Below the pieces are notes generated by a model. That model did no database searches and was not told the origin of the DNA. It saw only the letters and a program-made list of their open reading frames with translations. This document shows, one piece after another, positions 33,555 through 42,250 of a DNA stretch of 64,000 nucleotides (positions are counted from its first letter, which is position 1; each line of letters begins with the position of its first letter). The DNA is taken from positions 958,001 to 1,022,000 of the forward strand of contig NZ_JABTEZ010000001.1 of NCBI RefSeq assembly GCF_015711605.1. The letters run 5' to 3'. A program made the translations under genes and the position numbers. This DNA comes from Planomonospora sp. ID67723. Lineage in GTDB: Bacteria; Actinomycetota; Actinomycetes; Streptosporangiales; Streptosporangiaceae.

Positions 33555-34016
33555 ATGACGCGCAGGCGGGGCGAGATCCCCTTGCTGCTGGCCATGACGT
33601 GCCGGGCGATGACCGATGCGTTCCACGACCGGCTGGCGGCGGAGGGGCGCGAGCCGCTGCGCCCCGCGCACGGCTACACCTTCCGGCTGCTGGTGGACCA
33701 CGACGACGTCACCGCGGTCGAGCTCGCCGAGCATCTGGGCGTCACCAAGCAGGCCGCCTCCAAGATCGTGTCGGAGCTGGAGGGCTGGGGCTACGTCGAA
33801 CGCCGCCCGCACGCCACCGACGGCCGCGCCCGGGTGCTGGCGCTCACGGACAGGGGGCACGCCTACGTACGGCACGCCGACGAGATGTGGGCCGACATCG
33901 AGGACCGGTGGGGCGAGGCGATCGGGTCCGAGCGGTTGGATCGCATCTACGAAGATCTACGGACGTATGTGGACGAGGTGGCCGGAGGGCGTGCGGTTCT
34001 GCGTCCCATCTGGTGA
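33555..34016 (+). CDS. MarR family transcriptional regulator
   Basis: 153 aa from ATG 33555, with AAGGGA upstream; an in-frame start at 33480 would run through the operator and is unlikely. The winged helix is clear: VTAVELAEHLGVTKQAASKI recognition region, VERRPHATDGRARVLALTDRG wing. MarR proteins usually repress a divergent neighbour until a small ligand binds, here the cupin gene. The rhodanese gene follows after 21 bp and may be co-transcribed. Confidence 0.88.
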   Translation: MTRRRGEIPLLLAMTCRAMTDAFHDRLAAEGREPLRPAHGYTFRLLVDHDDVTAVELAEHLGVTKQAASKIVSELEGWGYVERRPHATDGRARVLALTDRGHAYVRHADEMWADIEDRWGEAIGSERLDRIYEDLRTYVDEVAGGRAVLRPIW

Positions 34017-34037
34017 CGGGCTTGAAACAATGGGTGC

Positions 34038-34361
34038 ATGACTGTTCCTGAGGTGGAAGCGCAGGCCGTACCCAATGACGCGTTCCTGCTGGATGTGAGA
34101 GAAGACGACGAGTGGCACGCCGGGCACGCGCCCGGAGCCGTCCACATACCGCTCGGCGAGCTGCAGACCCGGGTGGCGGAGGTGCCCAAGGACGTGCCCG
34201 TCTACGTGGTCTGCCGGGTCGGAGGCCGTTCCGCGCACGCCGCGGCATGGCTCAACCAGGTCGGATGCGACGCGGTCAACGTCGGCGGGGGCATGCAGTC
34301 CTGGGCCTTCGCCGGGCGCCCCATGGTGAGCGAGACCGGCCAGGAGCCGTTCGTTGCCTGA
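34038..34361 (+). CDS. Single-domain rhodanese-like protein
   Basis: 107 aa. LLDVREDDEWHAGHAPGAVH and the active-site loop VVCRVGGRS with its Cys (about residue 59) match the rhodanese fold and a likely sulfurtransferase; the GGGMQSWAFAG end is typical of single-domain actinobacterial members. It may carry persulfide sulfur. It lies 21 bp after the MarR gene and just before the TPP riboswitch, an order that could reflect sulfur supply for thiazole, though that is inference. Confidence 0.88.
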   Translation: MTVPEVEAQAVPNDAFLLDVREDDEWHAGHAPGAVHIPLGELQTRVAEVPKDVPVYVVCRVGGRSAHAAAWLNQVGCDAVNVGGGMQSWAFAGRPMVSETGQEPFVA

Positions 34362-34415
34362 CCGGCTGCTTGCCAGGAAAGGGGCAGATGGCATACTTCT
34401 GGGCGAAACATTTAC

Positions 34416-34531
34416 CGCGGGAGCTCGGGCGCAACCGGGCTGAGAGGGCGGAACCACGCAGAGGGCCGGGAACGGCCCTCCGGCGCGCCGCCGACCGCAT
34501 GAACCTGTCCGGGTAATGCCGGCGTAGGGAG
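34416..34531 (+). ncRNA. TPP (THI-box) riboswitch
   Basis: The conserved parts are in order: CGGGAGCTCGGGCGC, GGGCTGAGAGGG (the pyrimidine-binding CTGAGA), a variable GC hairpin, GACCGCATGAACCTGT and GGGTAATGCCGGCGTAGGGA. The closing strand runs into GGGAG, five bases from the cytX ATG, so TPP binding probably hides the ribosome-binding site and represses translation. Confidence 0.93.
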
Positions 34532-34537
34532 TGTGTG

Positions 34538-35890
34538 ATGGCGTCCGACGTCGCCGTGTCCAAACATGCCGAAGCCCCCCTCACCCTCGATGAGGCGCCA
34601 CCGAAGACGCTCGGCGTGCTCGACCAGGGCGCGCTCTGGGCCAACCTCGGGGTCAGCCTGCTCGGGTTCTCCGGCGCCATCGCGCTGATCAACCCCCTGC
34701 GCGACCGGCCGCTGAGCTTCCTGGCCGCGATCGCCGCCGCCGTCGTCGGCAGCATCGTCGGCACCGTGATGGTCGCCCTGGCGGCGATCCCCGGCCAGCA
34801 GACCGGCGCTCCGGCGATGGTGCTGCTCCGCGGCCTGTTCGGGGCCAGGCTGTCCTACGTCCCGACCGTGCTCAACATCGTCCAGATGCTCGGCTGGGGT
34901 GCCTTCGAGCTGTGGGTCATCGCCCAGGGCGCCCAGGCCATCGCCGGGTCGTTCGGGGTCGAGGTGCCCTACGCCGTCTGGGTGGTCCTCGGCGGTGTGA
35001 TCACCACCGCGCTGACCATCCGGCCGCTGGGCGCGGTCCGGCTGCTCCGCCGCTACGTCACCGCCGGTGTGATCATCTCGATGATCTGGTTCGCCTTCGA
35101 GCTGTTCAGCCGGGGACCGGCGATCGGCGCGGGAACCTGGGAGGCGTTCACCCCCGCGGTCGACTCCGTGATCGCCCTGTCGGTCTCCTGGGTGCCGCTG
35201 GCGGCCGACTTCGCCCGCTTCTCCCGCTCCGGCAGGGCCGCCTTCGCCGGCGTGGTCGGCGGCTACACGATCGCGCAGGTGGCCTGCCTGACGCTGGGCA
35301 TCGCCGCCCTCGCGCTGGTCGGCAACGACACCGGCAAGGTGTGGGACCCGTTCGTGGCGGCCTCGCTCGGCTGGCTGTTCTTCGGCATCCTCGTGCTGCG
35401 TGAGACCGACCAGTCGTTCGTGAACGTCTACTCCACCACGATGTCGCTGCAGAACCTGCTGCCCCGGCTGGACCGCAGGGTCATCTCCGTCGCCACCGGC
35501 GTGGTGGTCACGCTGATCGCGATCTATGTCGGGGCCGACGGGGCCGACGAGTACATCGCGTTCCTGAGCCTGATCGGCGCGGTCTTCGTCCCGATGTTCG
35601 CCGTCCTGGTGGTGGACTACTTCCTGCTCGGCGGGGCGCGCCGCTGGGACACCTCGGAGAACGCGCCCTCGCGCTGGCTCATGATCGTTCCGTGGGTGCT
35701 CGGTTTCGTGGCCTGGTGGATGCTGGCCGCTCTGCCGATCGACAAGGAAGTGGGATGGTGGACGCGGTTCTGGACGGACGCCCGTGAGCTGATCGGGTTC
35801 GTCCCCCAGTCGTGGATGAGTGCCGCCCTCGCCGCGTTCCTCGTCTCGGGTCTGGTCACGCTCGGCCTGGGCATGCTGCGCCGCCGCTAG
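34538..35890 (+). CDS. cytX: Putative hydroxymethylpyrimidine/thiamine permease CytX (NCS1 family)
   Basis: 450 aa, about 12 transmembrane helices. The start ALWANLGVSLLGFSG and the NPLRDRPLSFLAAI region are typical of NCS1 purine-cytosine-permease relatives; the SWVPLAADFARFSRSGRAAF loop is also characteristic. The TPP riboswitch directly upstream identifies it as a thiamine-pathway transporter, most likely for HMP (CytX), rather than a cytosine permease. It would supply the pyrimidine that TenA also recovers. ATG 34538 is preferred to GTG 34535 from the GGGAG spacing. Confidence 0.9.
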   Translation: MASDVAVSKHAEAPLTLDEAPPKTLGVLDQGALWANLGVSLLGFSGAIALINPLRDRPLSFLAAIAAAVVGSIVGTVMVALAAIPGQQTGAPAMVLLRGLFGARLSYVPTVLNIVQMLGWGAFELWVIAQGAQAIAGSFGVEVPYAVWVVLGGVITTALTIRPLGAVRLLRRYVTAGVIISMIWFAFELFSRGPAIGAGTWEAFTPAVDSVIALSVSWVPLAADFARFSRSGRAAFAGVVGGYTIAQVACLTLGIAALALVGNDTGKVWDPFVAASLGWLFFGILVLRETDQSFVNVYSTTMSLQNLLPRLDRRVISVATGVVVTLIAIYVGADGADEYIAFLSLIGAVFVPMFAVLVVDYFLLGGARRWDTSENAPSRWLMIVPWVLGFVAWWMLAALPIDKEVGWWTRFWTDARELIGFVPQSWMSAALAAFLVSGLVTLGLGMLRRR

Positions 35891-35985
35891 CGGAGCCCGG
35901 AAGGCGCGCGGGCGGGCCGTACGAGATCACCGCCCGCCCCGCGGGTCGGGATCCGCCCGCGAGGCGGCGGCGGAGGCCGGGGGCG

Positions 35986-36555
35986 TCAGCGGAGCCCTTC
36001 GATCCGCAGGAGCCGCTCCTTGACGGCCGTGCCCCCCGCGTAGCCGCCGAGGACGGACTCGCTCTCGACGACCCGGTGGCAGGGCACGATCACGCACACC
36101 GGGTTGCCGGTGAGCGCGTTGCCGACCGCGCGCAGCGCGCGGGGCCTGCCGATCCGCTCGGCGATCTGGCGGTAGGTGGTCGCGGTCCCGTACGGCACCG
36201 CGAGCATCATCTGCAGCACGGTCCTGGCGAACGGGGTGGCGAGCTGGAGGTCGACCGGGGTGGTGAACGTGCGCAGGCGGCCGGAGAAGTAGGCGTCCAG
36301 CTCCCTGCGGACCGGGTCGATCCGCCGGGGATCGGCCCCGATGAACGTGCTGACCTCCCTGGTGAGGCGTCCGAAGACGGCGCTCTCGTCCTCGTAGCCG
36401 CAGGAGACCACCCCCCGGCCGGTCACCGCGAGGATCATGCGGCCCACCGGCCCGTCGTGGGTGCCGAACGCGACGTCGGGATGCCTGTCCCCGATGTAGG
36501 TGGGCGAGGTCGCTCGGAGCAGTGCGTCGAGGTCGCCGGATGAACCGGATGACAT
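35986..36555 (-). CDS. ogt: Methylated-DNA-protein-cysteine methyltransferase
   Basis: 189 aa from ATG 36555, with AAGGGTGGGG upstream. The PCHRV motif holds acceptor Cys159; YGTATTYRQIAERIG and RAVGNALTGNP form the DNA-binding and active-site helices, and GGYAGGTAVKERLL ends the fold. It removes methyl groups from O6-methylguanine in a suicide reaction. Adaptive-response partners (AlkA/Ada) are not adjacent. Divergent from the PAS-GAF kinase; a longer minus-strand frame to 38154 is a shadow of that kinase. Confidence 0.92.
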   Translation of the reverse strand: MSSGSSGDLDALLRATSPTYIGDRHPDVAFGTHDGPVGRMILAVTGRGVVSCGYEDESAVFGRLTREVSTFIGADPRRIDPVRRELDAYFSGRLRTFTTPVDLQLATPFARTVLQMMLAVPYGTATTYRQIAERIGRPRALRAVGNALTGNPVCVIVPCHRVVESESVLGGYAGGTAVKERLLRIEGLR

Positions 36556-36636
36556 GGCCCCACCCTTTCCTGTCCAGGTGTGTGGTGACCGCAGCGTATC
36601 GGACGGCTCATCTCGGGGAGCGCCAGCACATGCGGG

Positions 36637-38577
36637 ATGAAAGTGCCAAGATCCGGCCGTCCGAGGCGGCACTATGAGTACGTGCGTGATGATGTGATCG
36701 CGATCAGTGATGAGACCATCGGCGGGACGGTCGTCGCCAGCTCGCCCAACGCGGTCGTCGCCCTCGACCGGGACCAGGCGATCCTCACCTGGAACCCCGC
36801 GGCGGAGCGCCTGTTCGGCTGGCCTGCGGAGGAAGCCCTGGGACGCCGCCTCCCGCTGGTTCCCGAAGAGCTCACCGCCGAGCACAACGCGGTTCTGGAG
36901 CGGGTCCGCACCGGCGGCCAGGTCTCGTTGCGCACCAAGCGGTTCCGCCGGGACGGCAGGCTGCTGGACGTCCGGGTGGACACCGGCGCGCTCTGCTCGG
37001 AGGCCGGGACGCTGCTCGGCTACGTCAGCGTCTACCACCTGGCCCAGGACGACGAGACCGCCAGCGAGAAGATCCTCCGCCGCGCCCAGCTCGTCCGCAG
37101 GCTGATCGACGTGGTCGCCGACATCAACGCCGAGCTGGAACTGCCCACCGTGCTCGACCGGATCGCCGCCAGCCTCACCGAGCTGACCGGCGCCGACGCG
37201 GGCGGGTTCGTGCTCATCGAGGGCGACCGGCTCCGCCTCGTGGCCTGCCACCGGCTCCCCGACGCGTTGCGCGGCACCACGGCCGACCTGCGCACGAGCC
37301 TGGTGGGCACGCTCCTGCGGGGCGGCCGGACCGTGATGATGGAGACCGGCGACCGGGCCCGGCCCGACGAGCCGGCCTGGTCGTGGCTGCCCGGTCTGCA
37401 CACCATCGCGCTCGGCGTCGCGGCGGTGGGCGGCCGGCCGTACGGCGCCCTCTACGCGCTGTTCGCCAACGGCAGGGCCGGTCACGTCGAGCTGGAGCTG
37501 CTGGAGCTCCTCGCCGGGCACGCGGGGATCGCCGTGGACAACGCCACGGCCTACCAGGAGGCCGTACGGCAGCGCGCCCACGAGCGCGCGGTGTTCGACG
37601 CCAGCGCCGACGGCATCGCGGTCCTCGACAGCATGGGCCGCGTCATCCAGTGGAACCCGGCCGCCGCCGAGCTGACCGGCTTCCACGCCGCCGAGATGAT
37701 CGGTGAGCCGCCGCCGTTCCCGCTGCCCGACCCGGGGGACAAGCTCACCTTCCAGCTGCCCTCGGGCATCTGGCTGGACGTGCTCCGCGCGGAGATCGTG
37801 GAGACCGGGGAGACCGTGGTCGACTTCCGCGACATCACCAGGGCCAAGGAACTGGAGGAGGCCAAGGACCTGTTCCTGGCCACCACCAGCCACGAGCTGC
37901 GCACCCCGATCACCGTGGTCCGCGGCTTCGCCGGCATGCTCGACACGCGCTGGGACAGCCTGACCGACGCCGAGCGCCGCTCCGCGGTCCACACCATCGC
38001 CGAGCGGGCGCGCTCCCTCGGCCAGCTCATGGACCACCTGATGCTGGGCTCGCGCGCCGGGGCGGGCGAGCTCACTCTCAAGATCGAGGGCTTCGACCTC
38101 GGCGCGCTGATCCGGGCCGCCACGCTGGGCCTGCCGGTCCTGTCCGAGGTGCACCGGATGGAGGTGGTCGTCCCCGACGGCCTGCCGGAGGTCTCCGGCG
38201 ACGCGCTCGCCACCGACATCGTGCTGGGCCAGCTCCTGGAGAACGCGTTCAAGTACTCACCGGACGGCGGTCTGATCAGGGTCGAGGCGTGGCCGGACGG
38301 CGACCACGTGGTCCTCGTGGTCGACGACGAGGGTGTGGGGATCGCACCGGCCGACCGGGAGCGTGTCTTCGACCGCTTCGTCCAGGTGGAGAGCGGCAAC
38401 CGCCGCCGGTTCGGCGGGGTCGGCCTCGGTCTCTACATCGTGCGCAGCCTCGCCCGAGCCCAGGGAGGCGACGTGTCCGCCTACCCCCGGCCGGGCGGGG
38501 GGACCCGGATGCGGTTGGTGCTGCGGAGGGCCGACACGCCGGGACCCCTTAGCGGCTCCGACACGCCGGGGCGGTAA
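36637..38577 (+). CDS. Orphan sensor histidine kinase, PAS-GAF-PAS
   Basis: 646 aa with no TM segment, so a cytoplasmic sensor. PAS about 30-140, GAF about 168-308, second PAS about 315-405, HisKA with His419 in FLATTSHELRTPI, and HATPase with LLENAFKYSPDGG and VDDEGVGI, then GVGLGLYIV. No response regulator is adjacent on the same strand, so its output partner is unknown; the RsbW-like gene follows after about 47 bp. Start ATG 36637 or GTG 36682; neither has an ideal Shine-Dalgarno. Confidence 0.88.
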   Translation: MKVPRSGRPRRHYEYVRDDVIAISDETIGGTVVASSPNAVVALDRDQAILTWNPAAERLFGWPAEEALGRRLPLVPEELTAEHNAVLERVRTGGQVSLRTKRFRRDGRLLDVRVDTGALCSEAGTLLGYVSVYHLAQDDETASEKILRRAQLVRRLIDVVADINAELELPTVLDRIAASLTELTGADAGGFVLIEGDRLRLVACHRLPDALRGTTADLRTSLVGTLLRGGRTVMMETGDRARPDEPAWSWLPGLHTIALGVAAVGGRPYGALYALFANGRAGHVELELLELLAGHAGIAVDNATAYQEAVRQRAHERAVFDASADGIAVLDSMGRVIQWNPAAAELTGFHAAEMIGEPPPFPLPDPGDKLTFQLPSGIWLDVLRAEIVETGETVVDFRDITRAKELEEAKDLFLATTSHELRTPITVVRGFAGMLDTRWDSLTDAERRSAVHTIAERARSLGQLMDHLMLGSRAGAGELTLKIEGFDLGALIRAATLGLPVLSEVHRMEVVVPDGLPEVSGDALATDIVLGQLLENAFKYSPDGGLIRVEAWPDGDHVVLVVDDEGVGIAPADRERVFDRFVQVESGNRRRFGGVGLGLYIVRSLARAQGGDVSAYPRPGGGTRMRLVLRRADTPGPLSGSDTPGR

Positions 38578-38624
38578 CGGACCGGCAACGGTAGGGACGA
38601 TCTATCGTCCAGTGTGCACAAGCT

Positions 38625-39269
38625 GTGATCGGGTCACGGTTTCTGCAGACGGAGAACGGGGCATTTCGGTCGTATCTGGGGTGTGTTCCTCAGGGGGAAC
38701 AGAGATACGGGGAGGTGGGTCCGTCGAGCGTCGTGTTGTTGCCGTATGCACCGTCCAGCGTCGCCGTCGCGCGTCAATGCCTCAGCTCTGACCTGCAGGA
38801 ATGGGGCGTCTACGAGAGTGCGATAGACGACGCCGTGTTGGTGGTGAGCGAGCTGCTGAGCAACGCTCTCCGGCATGCGCACCCCCTGCCGTCCGGGCAG
38901 ATCAAAGTGGCATGGCGCTGGACCGATGGACATGTCGAGGTAGCGGTGAGTGACGGGGGTGCCGCCACCGAACCACGCGCCGGAAGGGCTCCGCTCTCCT
39001 CGTTAGGGGGCCGGGGCCTCGGCATCGTCGAATATCTGGCCGACCGATGGGGAGTCAGGCACGAGGGCGAGATCACCACGGTCTGGGCGATCGTCACGAC
39101 CCTCGGTCACGAGGTCGCCGACTACGAGGGGAACGGCCAGGTCGGCGTCGGCCACGCGGGAAGCGGCCGGACGCACAACGACCATCTGGGGAACGGTCAC
39201 GCGGGAAACGGCCATCTGGGAAACGGTCACCGCCCCACCCCCGAAGCCGTCATGCCGGAGTGCATCTGA
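38625..39269 (+). CDS. RsbW/SpoIIAB-like ATP-binding protein (anti-sigma kinase type) with NGH-repeat tail
   Basis: 214 aa. An HATPase_c_2 domain (about 45-165) has LVVSELLSNALRHA (N-box) and GGRGLGIVEYLADRWGV (G-box), as in Streptomyces anti-sigma kinases. The C-terminal 50 residues are unusual: GNGHAGNGHLGNGH and relatives, a Gly/Asn/His repeat that could bind metal or be disordered. The start is uncertain; GTG 38715 (MGPSSVVLLPYAP) is a shorter option. A STAS antagonist lies 3 kb downstream and could be a partner. Confidence 0.8.
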   Translation: MIGSRFLQTENGAFRSYLGCVPQGEQRYGEVGPSSVVLLPYAPSSVAVARQCLSSDLQEWGVYESAIDDAVLVVSELLSNALRHAHPLPSGQIKVAWRWTDGHVEVAVSDGGAATEPRAGRAPLSSLGGRGLGIVEYLADRWGVRHEGEITTVWAIVTTLGHEVADYEGNGQVGVGHAGSGRTHNDHLGNGHAGNGHLGNGHRPTPEAVMPECI

Positions 39270-39276
39270 GCCGTCC

Positions 39277-39335
39277 TGCGGACCGCCGCGGCGGCGGTCC
39301 GCGGGACGCGCCCGCCCCGAGGGCGGGGCGGATGC
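39277..39335. terminator. Two GC hairpins between convergent genes
   Basis: GCGGACCGCCG with CGGCGGTCCGC, then GCCCGCCCC with GGGCGGGGC, lie between the RsbW-like gene and a minus-strand small membrane gene. Coordinates are approximate; no T-tract. Confidence 0.5.
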
Positions 39336-39363
39336 CTCGGCCCGGACCGTCCGGGGAATCCGG

Positions 39364-39531
39364 CTACCTGGAGAGCCTGGCCGCGACGGTGACCGCGGCG
39401 ACGACCAGGAACGCCACGAAGGCCAGCACGAACAGGAACTTGAAGAGCCCGAACAGGGCGGGGAGCACGAGCCCGAAAACCACGTAGAGCGCGAGAATCC
39501 CACCCAGGACTGCCATCACGGTACGACCCAT
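39364..39531 (-). CDS. Small hydrophobic membrane protein
   Basis: 55 aa from ATG 39531. Almost all of it is hydrophobic: MGRTVMAVLGGILALYVVFG and then LFGLFKFLFVLAFVAFLVVA, two probable TM helices, ending AARLSR. GGTGGG precedes the ATG. No family recognised. It is divergent from the following response regulator with 115 bp between, so the two may share regulation. Coding status rests on hydrophobic pattern and start signals. Confidence 0.6.
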   Translation of the reverse strand: MGRTVMAVLGGILALYVVFGLVLPALFGLFKFLFVLAFVAFLVVAAVTVAARLSR

Positions 39532-39646
39532 GTGCCCACCGTACGCCGGTGGCCGGTACGGCAGATGTCCGGACGCATAACGATCGGGTCTTACGGACCG
39601 GTGACGGGATTCGGCGGCCGGTCGCGCCGGGCCTACCGTGTGAAGC

Positions 39647-40342
39647 ATGAGCGCGCGGATTCTGGTGGTCGACGACGATCCGACGGTGGCCGAGGTCGTG
39701 GCCCGCTACCTCGAACGCGACGGGCACACCGTCGAGTGCGTCGGCGACGGCGCCGAGGCGCTCAGACGCGCCATGTCCAGCCCTCCCGACCTGCTCGTGC
39801 TCGACCTCATGCTGCCCAAGATGGACGGCCTGCAGGTCTGCAGGAAGCTCAGGGAGCGCTGGCCGGTCCCCGTGATCATGCTGACCGCGCTCGGCGAGGA
39901 GATCGACCGGGTCGTCGGCCTGGAGACCGGCGCCGACGACTACGTCACCAAGCCGTTCAGCCCCCGCGAGCTGGCCCTGCGCGTGCAGTCGGTGCTGCGG
40001 CGGGCCCGCGGGGCCTCGGTCCCGGCGGGCACGGGCGTGCTGCGGGACGGCGAGCTGGTGGTCGACGTGGGCGCCCACGAGGTCCGGCTCGGCGAGGAGG
40101 AGATCATGCTGACCGCCCGTGAGTTCGACCTCCTGGCCCACCTGATGCGCAACCCCCGCCAGGCCTTCAGCCGCTCGGACCTGCTCGACCAGGTCTGGGG
40201 CTGGTCCTTCGGCGACTCCTCCACCGTGACGGTCCACGTCCGCCGCCTCCGGGAGAAGATCGAAGCCGACCCGACCGTCCCCCGGCGCATCGTCACGGTG
40301 TGGGGCGTCGGTTACCGCTACGAGCCCCTGGTCCCGTCATGA
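39647..40342 (+). CDS. OmpR-family response regulator (second two-component system)
   Basis: 231 aa. Receiver with VVDDDP acidic residues, phosphoacceptor Asp53 in LLVLDLMLPKMDG, the Thr in IMLTA and Lys in VTKPFSP. The winged helix (LTAREFDLLAHLMRNPRQ, STVTVHVRRLREKIE, VWGVGYRYEP) is OmpR-type. It overlaps the kinase gene by four bases (ATGA). Target unknown. Confidence 0.93.
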   Translation: MSARILVVDDDPTVAEVVARYLERDGHTVECVGDGAEALRRAMSSPPDLLVLDLMLPKMDGLQVCRKLRERWPVPVIMLTALGEEIDRVVGLETGADDYVTKPFSPRELALRVQSVLRRARGASVPAGTGVLRDGELVVDVGAHEVRLGEEEIMLTAREFDLLAHLMRNPRQAFSRSDLLDQVWGWSFGDSSTVTVHVRRLREKIEADPTVPRRIVTVWGVGYRYEPLVPS

Positions 40343-41487
40343 TCGTGGAGATCGCGGCGGTCACCGCGGGGCTCGGCCTGGTGGTGGCGCTGACCGGGCT
40401 GGGCGCGATGCGCATGCTGCGGGAGCGGTCGATCGGGGTGATGCTCGCCGTGGTCGCGGTCGTCCCCGTCGTGGCGACGGTGGCGGGCGTGGTGGCGATC
40501 ACCCTGAAAATGATCATCGAGGGCACGCCCAGGGACATCGTGCTGAGCGTGGTCGTGGTCAGCGGCGTGGTCGGGCTGGGCGTGGCGGCCGTGCTCGCCC
40601 GGCGGGTCGTGGCCGCCAGCCGAAGGCTCGTCGCCGCCGTGCACGACGTCCCGGCGTCCGGCGAGTTCACTCCGCCGAGCGGGCTGCCCGCCGAACTCGA
40701 CACGATCGCCGGCGCGCTGGACGAGGCATACCGGCGCATCCGCCGCGGTCACGAGCGCGAGCGGGCGCTGGAGGGCGCCCGCCGCGAACTCGTCGCCTGG
40801 GTCAGCCACGACCTGCGCACCCCGCTGGCCGGGATGCGGGCCATGGCGGAGGCCCTGGAGGACGGCGTGGTGGCCGACCCGGAGACCGTGAGCCGCTATC
40901 ACACCCAGATCAGGCTGGAGGTGGACCGCCTCTCGGGCATGGTCGACGACCTGTTCGAGCTGTCCAGGATCCACGCGGGGGCGCTGCGCCTGTCACGGGG
41001 CCGGATCGGCCTCGGCGACCTGGTCGCCGAGGCGCTGGCCGGGGTGGAGCCGCTGGCCCGGGCCAAGGGCGTGCGGCTGGCGGACGAGGTGGAGCCGGCG
41101 GTGCCCGTCGAGGCGGACGCGGGAGAGCTCTCCCGGGCCGTGCGCAACCTGGTGGTCAACGCGATCAGGCACACCCCGGCCGACGGCACGGTCGTGGTCC
41201 GCGCGACGGTGGAGGACGGCCTGGCCTGCCTGTCGGTGGCCGACTGCTGCGGCGGCATCCCCCCGGAGGACCTGCCCCGGGTGTTCGACGTCGCCTTCCG
41301 CGGTGAGGCGGCCCGGAGCCCGCGCGCCGACGGGGCGGGGGCCGGGCTCGGCCTGGCGATCGCCCGCGGCATCGTGGAGGCCCACGAGGGCGTCATCGGC
41401 GTCGTCAACGAAGGCCCCGGCTGCCGCTTCGAGATCCGCCTTCCCCTAGCGCCGAGGTCCCGCCCTCCGGCTGAGCGGGGATCATGA
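40339..41487 (+). CDS. Sensor histidine kinase (partner of the preceding regulator)
   Basis: 382 aa from ATG 40339, which overlaps the response regulator stop. Three hydrophobic segments (about 4-24, 33-56, 67-87) with very short loops suggest an intramembrane-sensing kinase that lacks a large outer domain. Phosphoacceptor His157 in LVAWVSHDLRTPL; HATPase with NLVVNAIRHTP, GGIPPEDLPRVFD and AGLGLAIARGIV. Its last 83 bp overlap, convergently, the 3' end of the Cys-rich gene on the minus strand. Confidence 0.92.
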   Translation: MIVEIAAVTAGLGLVVALTGLGAMRMLRERSIGVMLAVVAVVPVVATVAGVVAITLKMIIEGTPRDIVLSVVVVSGVVGLGVAAVLARRVVAASRRLVAAVHDVPASGEFTPPSGLPAELDTIAGALDEAYRRIRRGHERERALEGARRELVAWVSHDLRTPLAGMRAMAEALEDGVVADPETVSRYHTQIRLEVDRLSGMVDDLFELSRIHAGALRLSRGRIGLGDLVAEALAGVEPLARAKGVRLADEVEPAVPVEADAGELSRAVRNLVVNAIRHTPADGTVVVRATVEDGLACLSVADCCGGIPPEDLPRVFDVAFRGEAARSPRADGAGAGLGLAIARGIVEAHEGVIGVVNEGPGCRFEIRLPLAPRSRPPAERGS

Positions 41488-41983
41488 CGGTCACCTGGAC
41501 GTGTCCGGGCCTCCCGTCGGGGTCCCCGCCGTCCGGCTCGGCGTCGTCGGGCTCGATGGGGCGGCGGGAGACGCCGGCGGCACCGTCTCCGGCCTCGTCG
41601 CAGGGCTCCCGCGCGGTGCAGAAGGTCTCCGACATCGCGCGGAAGGTCGGGCACGGCCAGCGCCACATGCAGCTCCGGCAGCGCAGGATCGGATGCGCGG
41701 TGTCGCTGGTGATGCCCCCGGCGTCACGGGGCTGGTGAAGGTCGAGGAGCCGGACGCCGAGGTTGGCGAAGTCCAGCAGCTCCTCGCGCGCCGCCTCCAG
41801 GAAGTCGAGGTCGCCGCCGGTCAGGCGGGCCCTGATGGGGACGACCCCGTCGCGGTTCACCAGGCCGCGGAGCGAGGCGGTCGCGTCGCGCCACGACGTC
41901 GACCTCTCGGCGCGGGTGATGGCGGCCTCCAGGCGCTCTCGGAGCCGTTGCCGCTGGGAGTCCTCGGGAAGATCGATGTTCAT
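41405..41983 (-). CDS. Cys-rich protein of unknown function overlapping a kinase gene
   Basis: 192 aa from ATG 41983 (MNIDLPEDSQRQRLRERLEA). The N-terminal half is helical; the middle has LRCRSCMWRWPCPTFRAMSETFC, read here as a four-Cys cluster that may bind zinc or an iron-sulfur centre (motif split: CRSC, then C five residues on and a last C). The C-terminus is acidic and disordered. The last 83 bp overlap the histidine kinase gene tail to tail. No family recognised. Confidence 0.6.
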   Translation of the reverse strand: MNIDLPEDSQRQRLRERLEAAITRAERSTSWRDATASLRGLVNRDGVVPIRARLTGGDLDFLEAAREELLDFANLGVRLLDLHQPRDAGGITSDTAHPILRCRSCMWRWPCPTFRAMSETFCTAREPCDEAGDGAAGVSRRPIEPDDAEPDGGDPDGRPGHVQVTVMIPAQPEGGTSALGEGGSRSGSRGLR

Positions 41984-42250
41984 GAATGTGTCAGGCCCGT
42001 TTCCTTCTCGACGTCCGTCGCCCGTTCGTGCAGCGGCGGTCAGGAGGTTCCGGGCCTCCCCCTTTCCGGCCGAGCCGGCGTTGCACAGGGTCAAGCTTCG
42101 CGCACCAAGGGTTCTCGTGAGGGGAGAACGGGGACAAAGAAACGGGCGAGCCGGATCCGGGGCCGCCCCGTGACGCGCTCCGCCCGAGGCGGACACCCTC
42201 GAGGCGAGAGAAACGTGACCCGGGGCCTTCGCGCCGCTAGTGTGCCCGCT

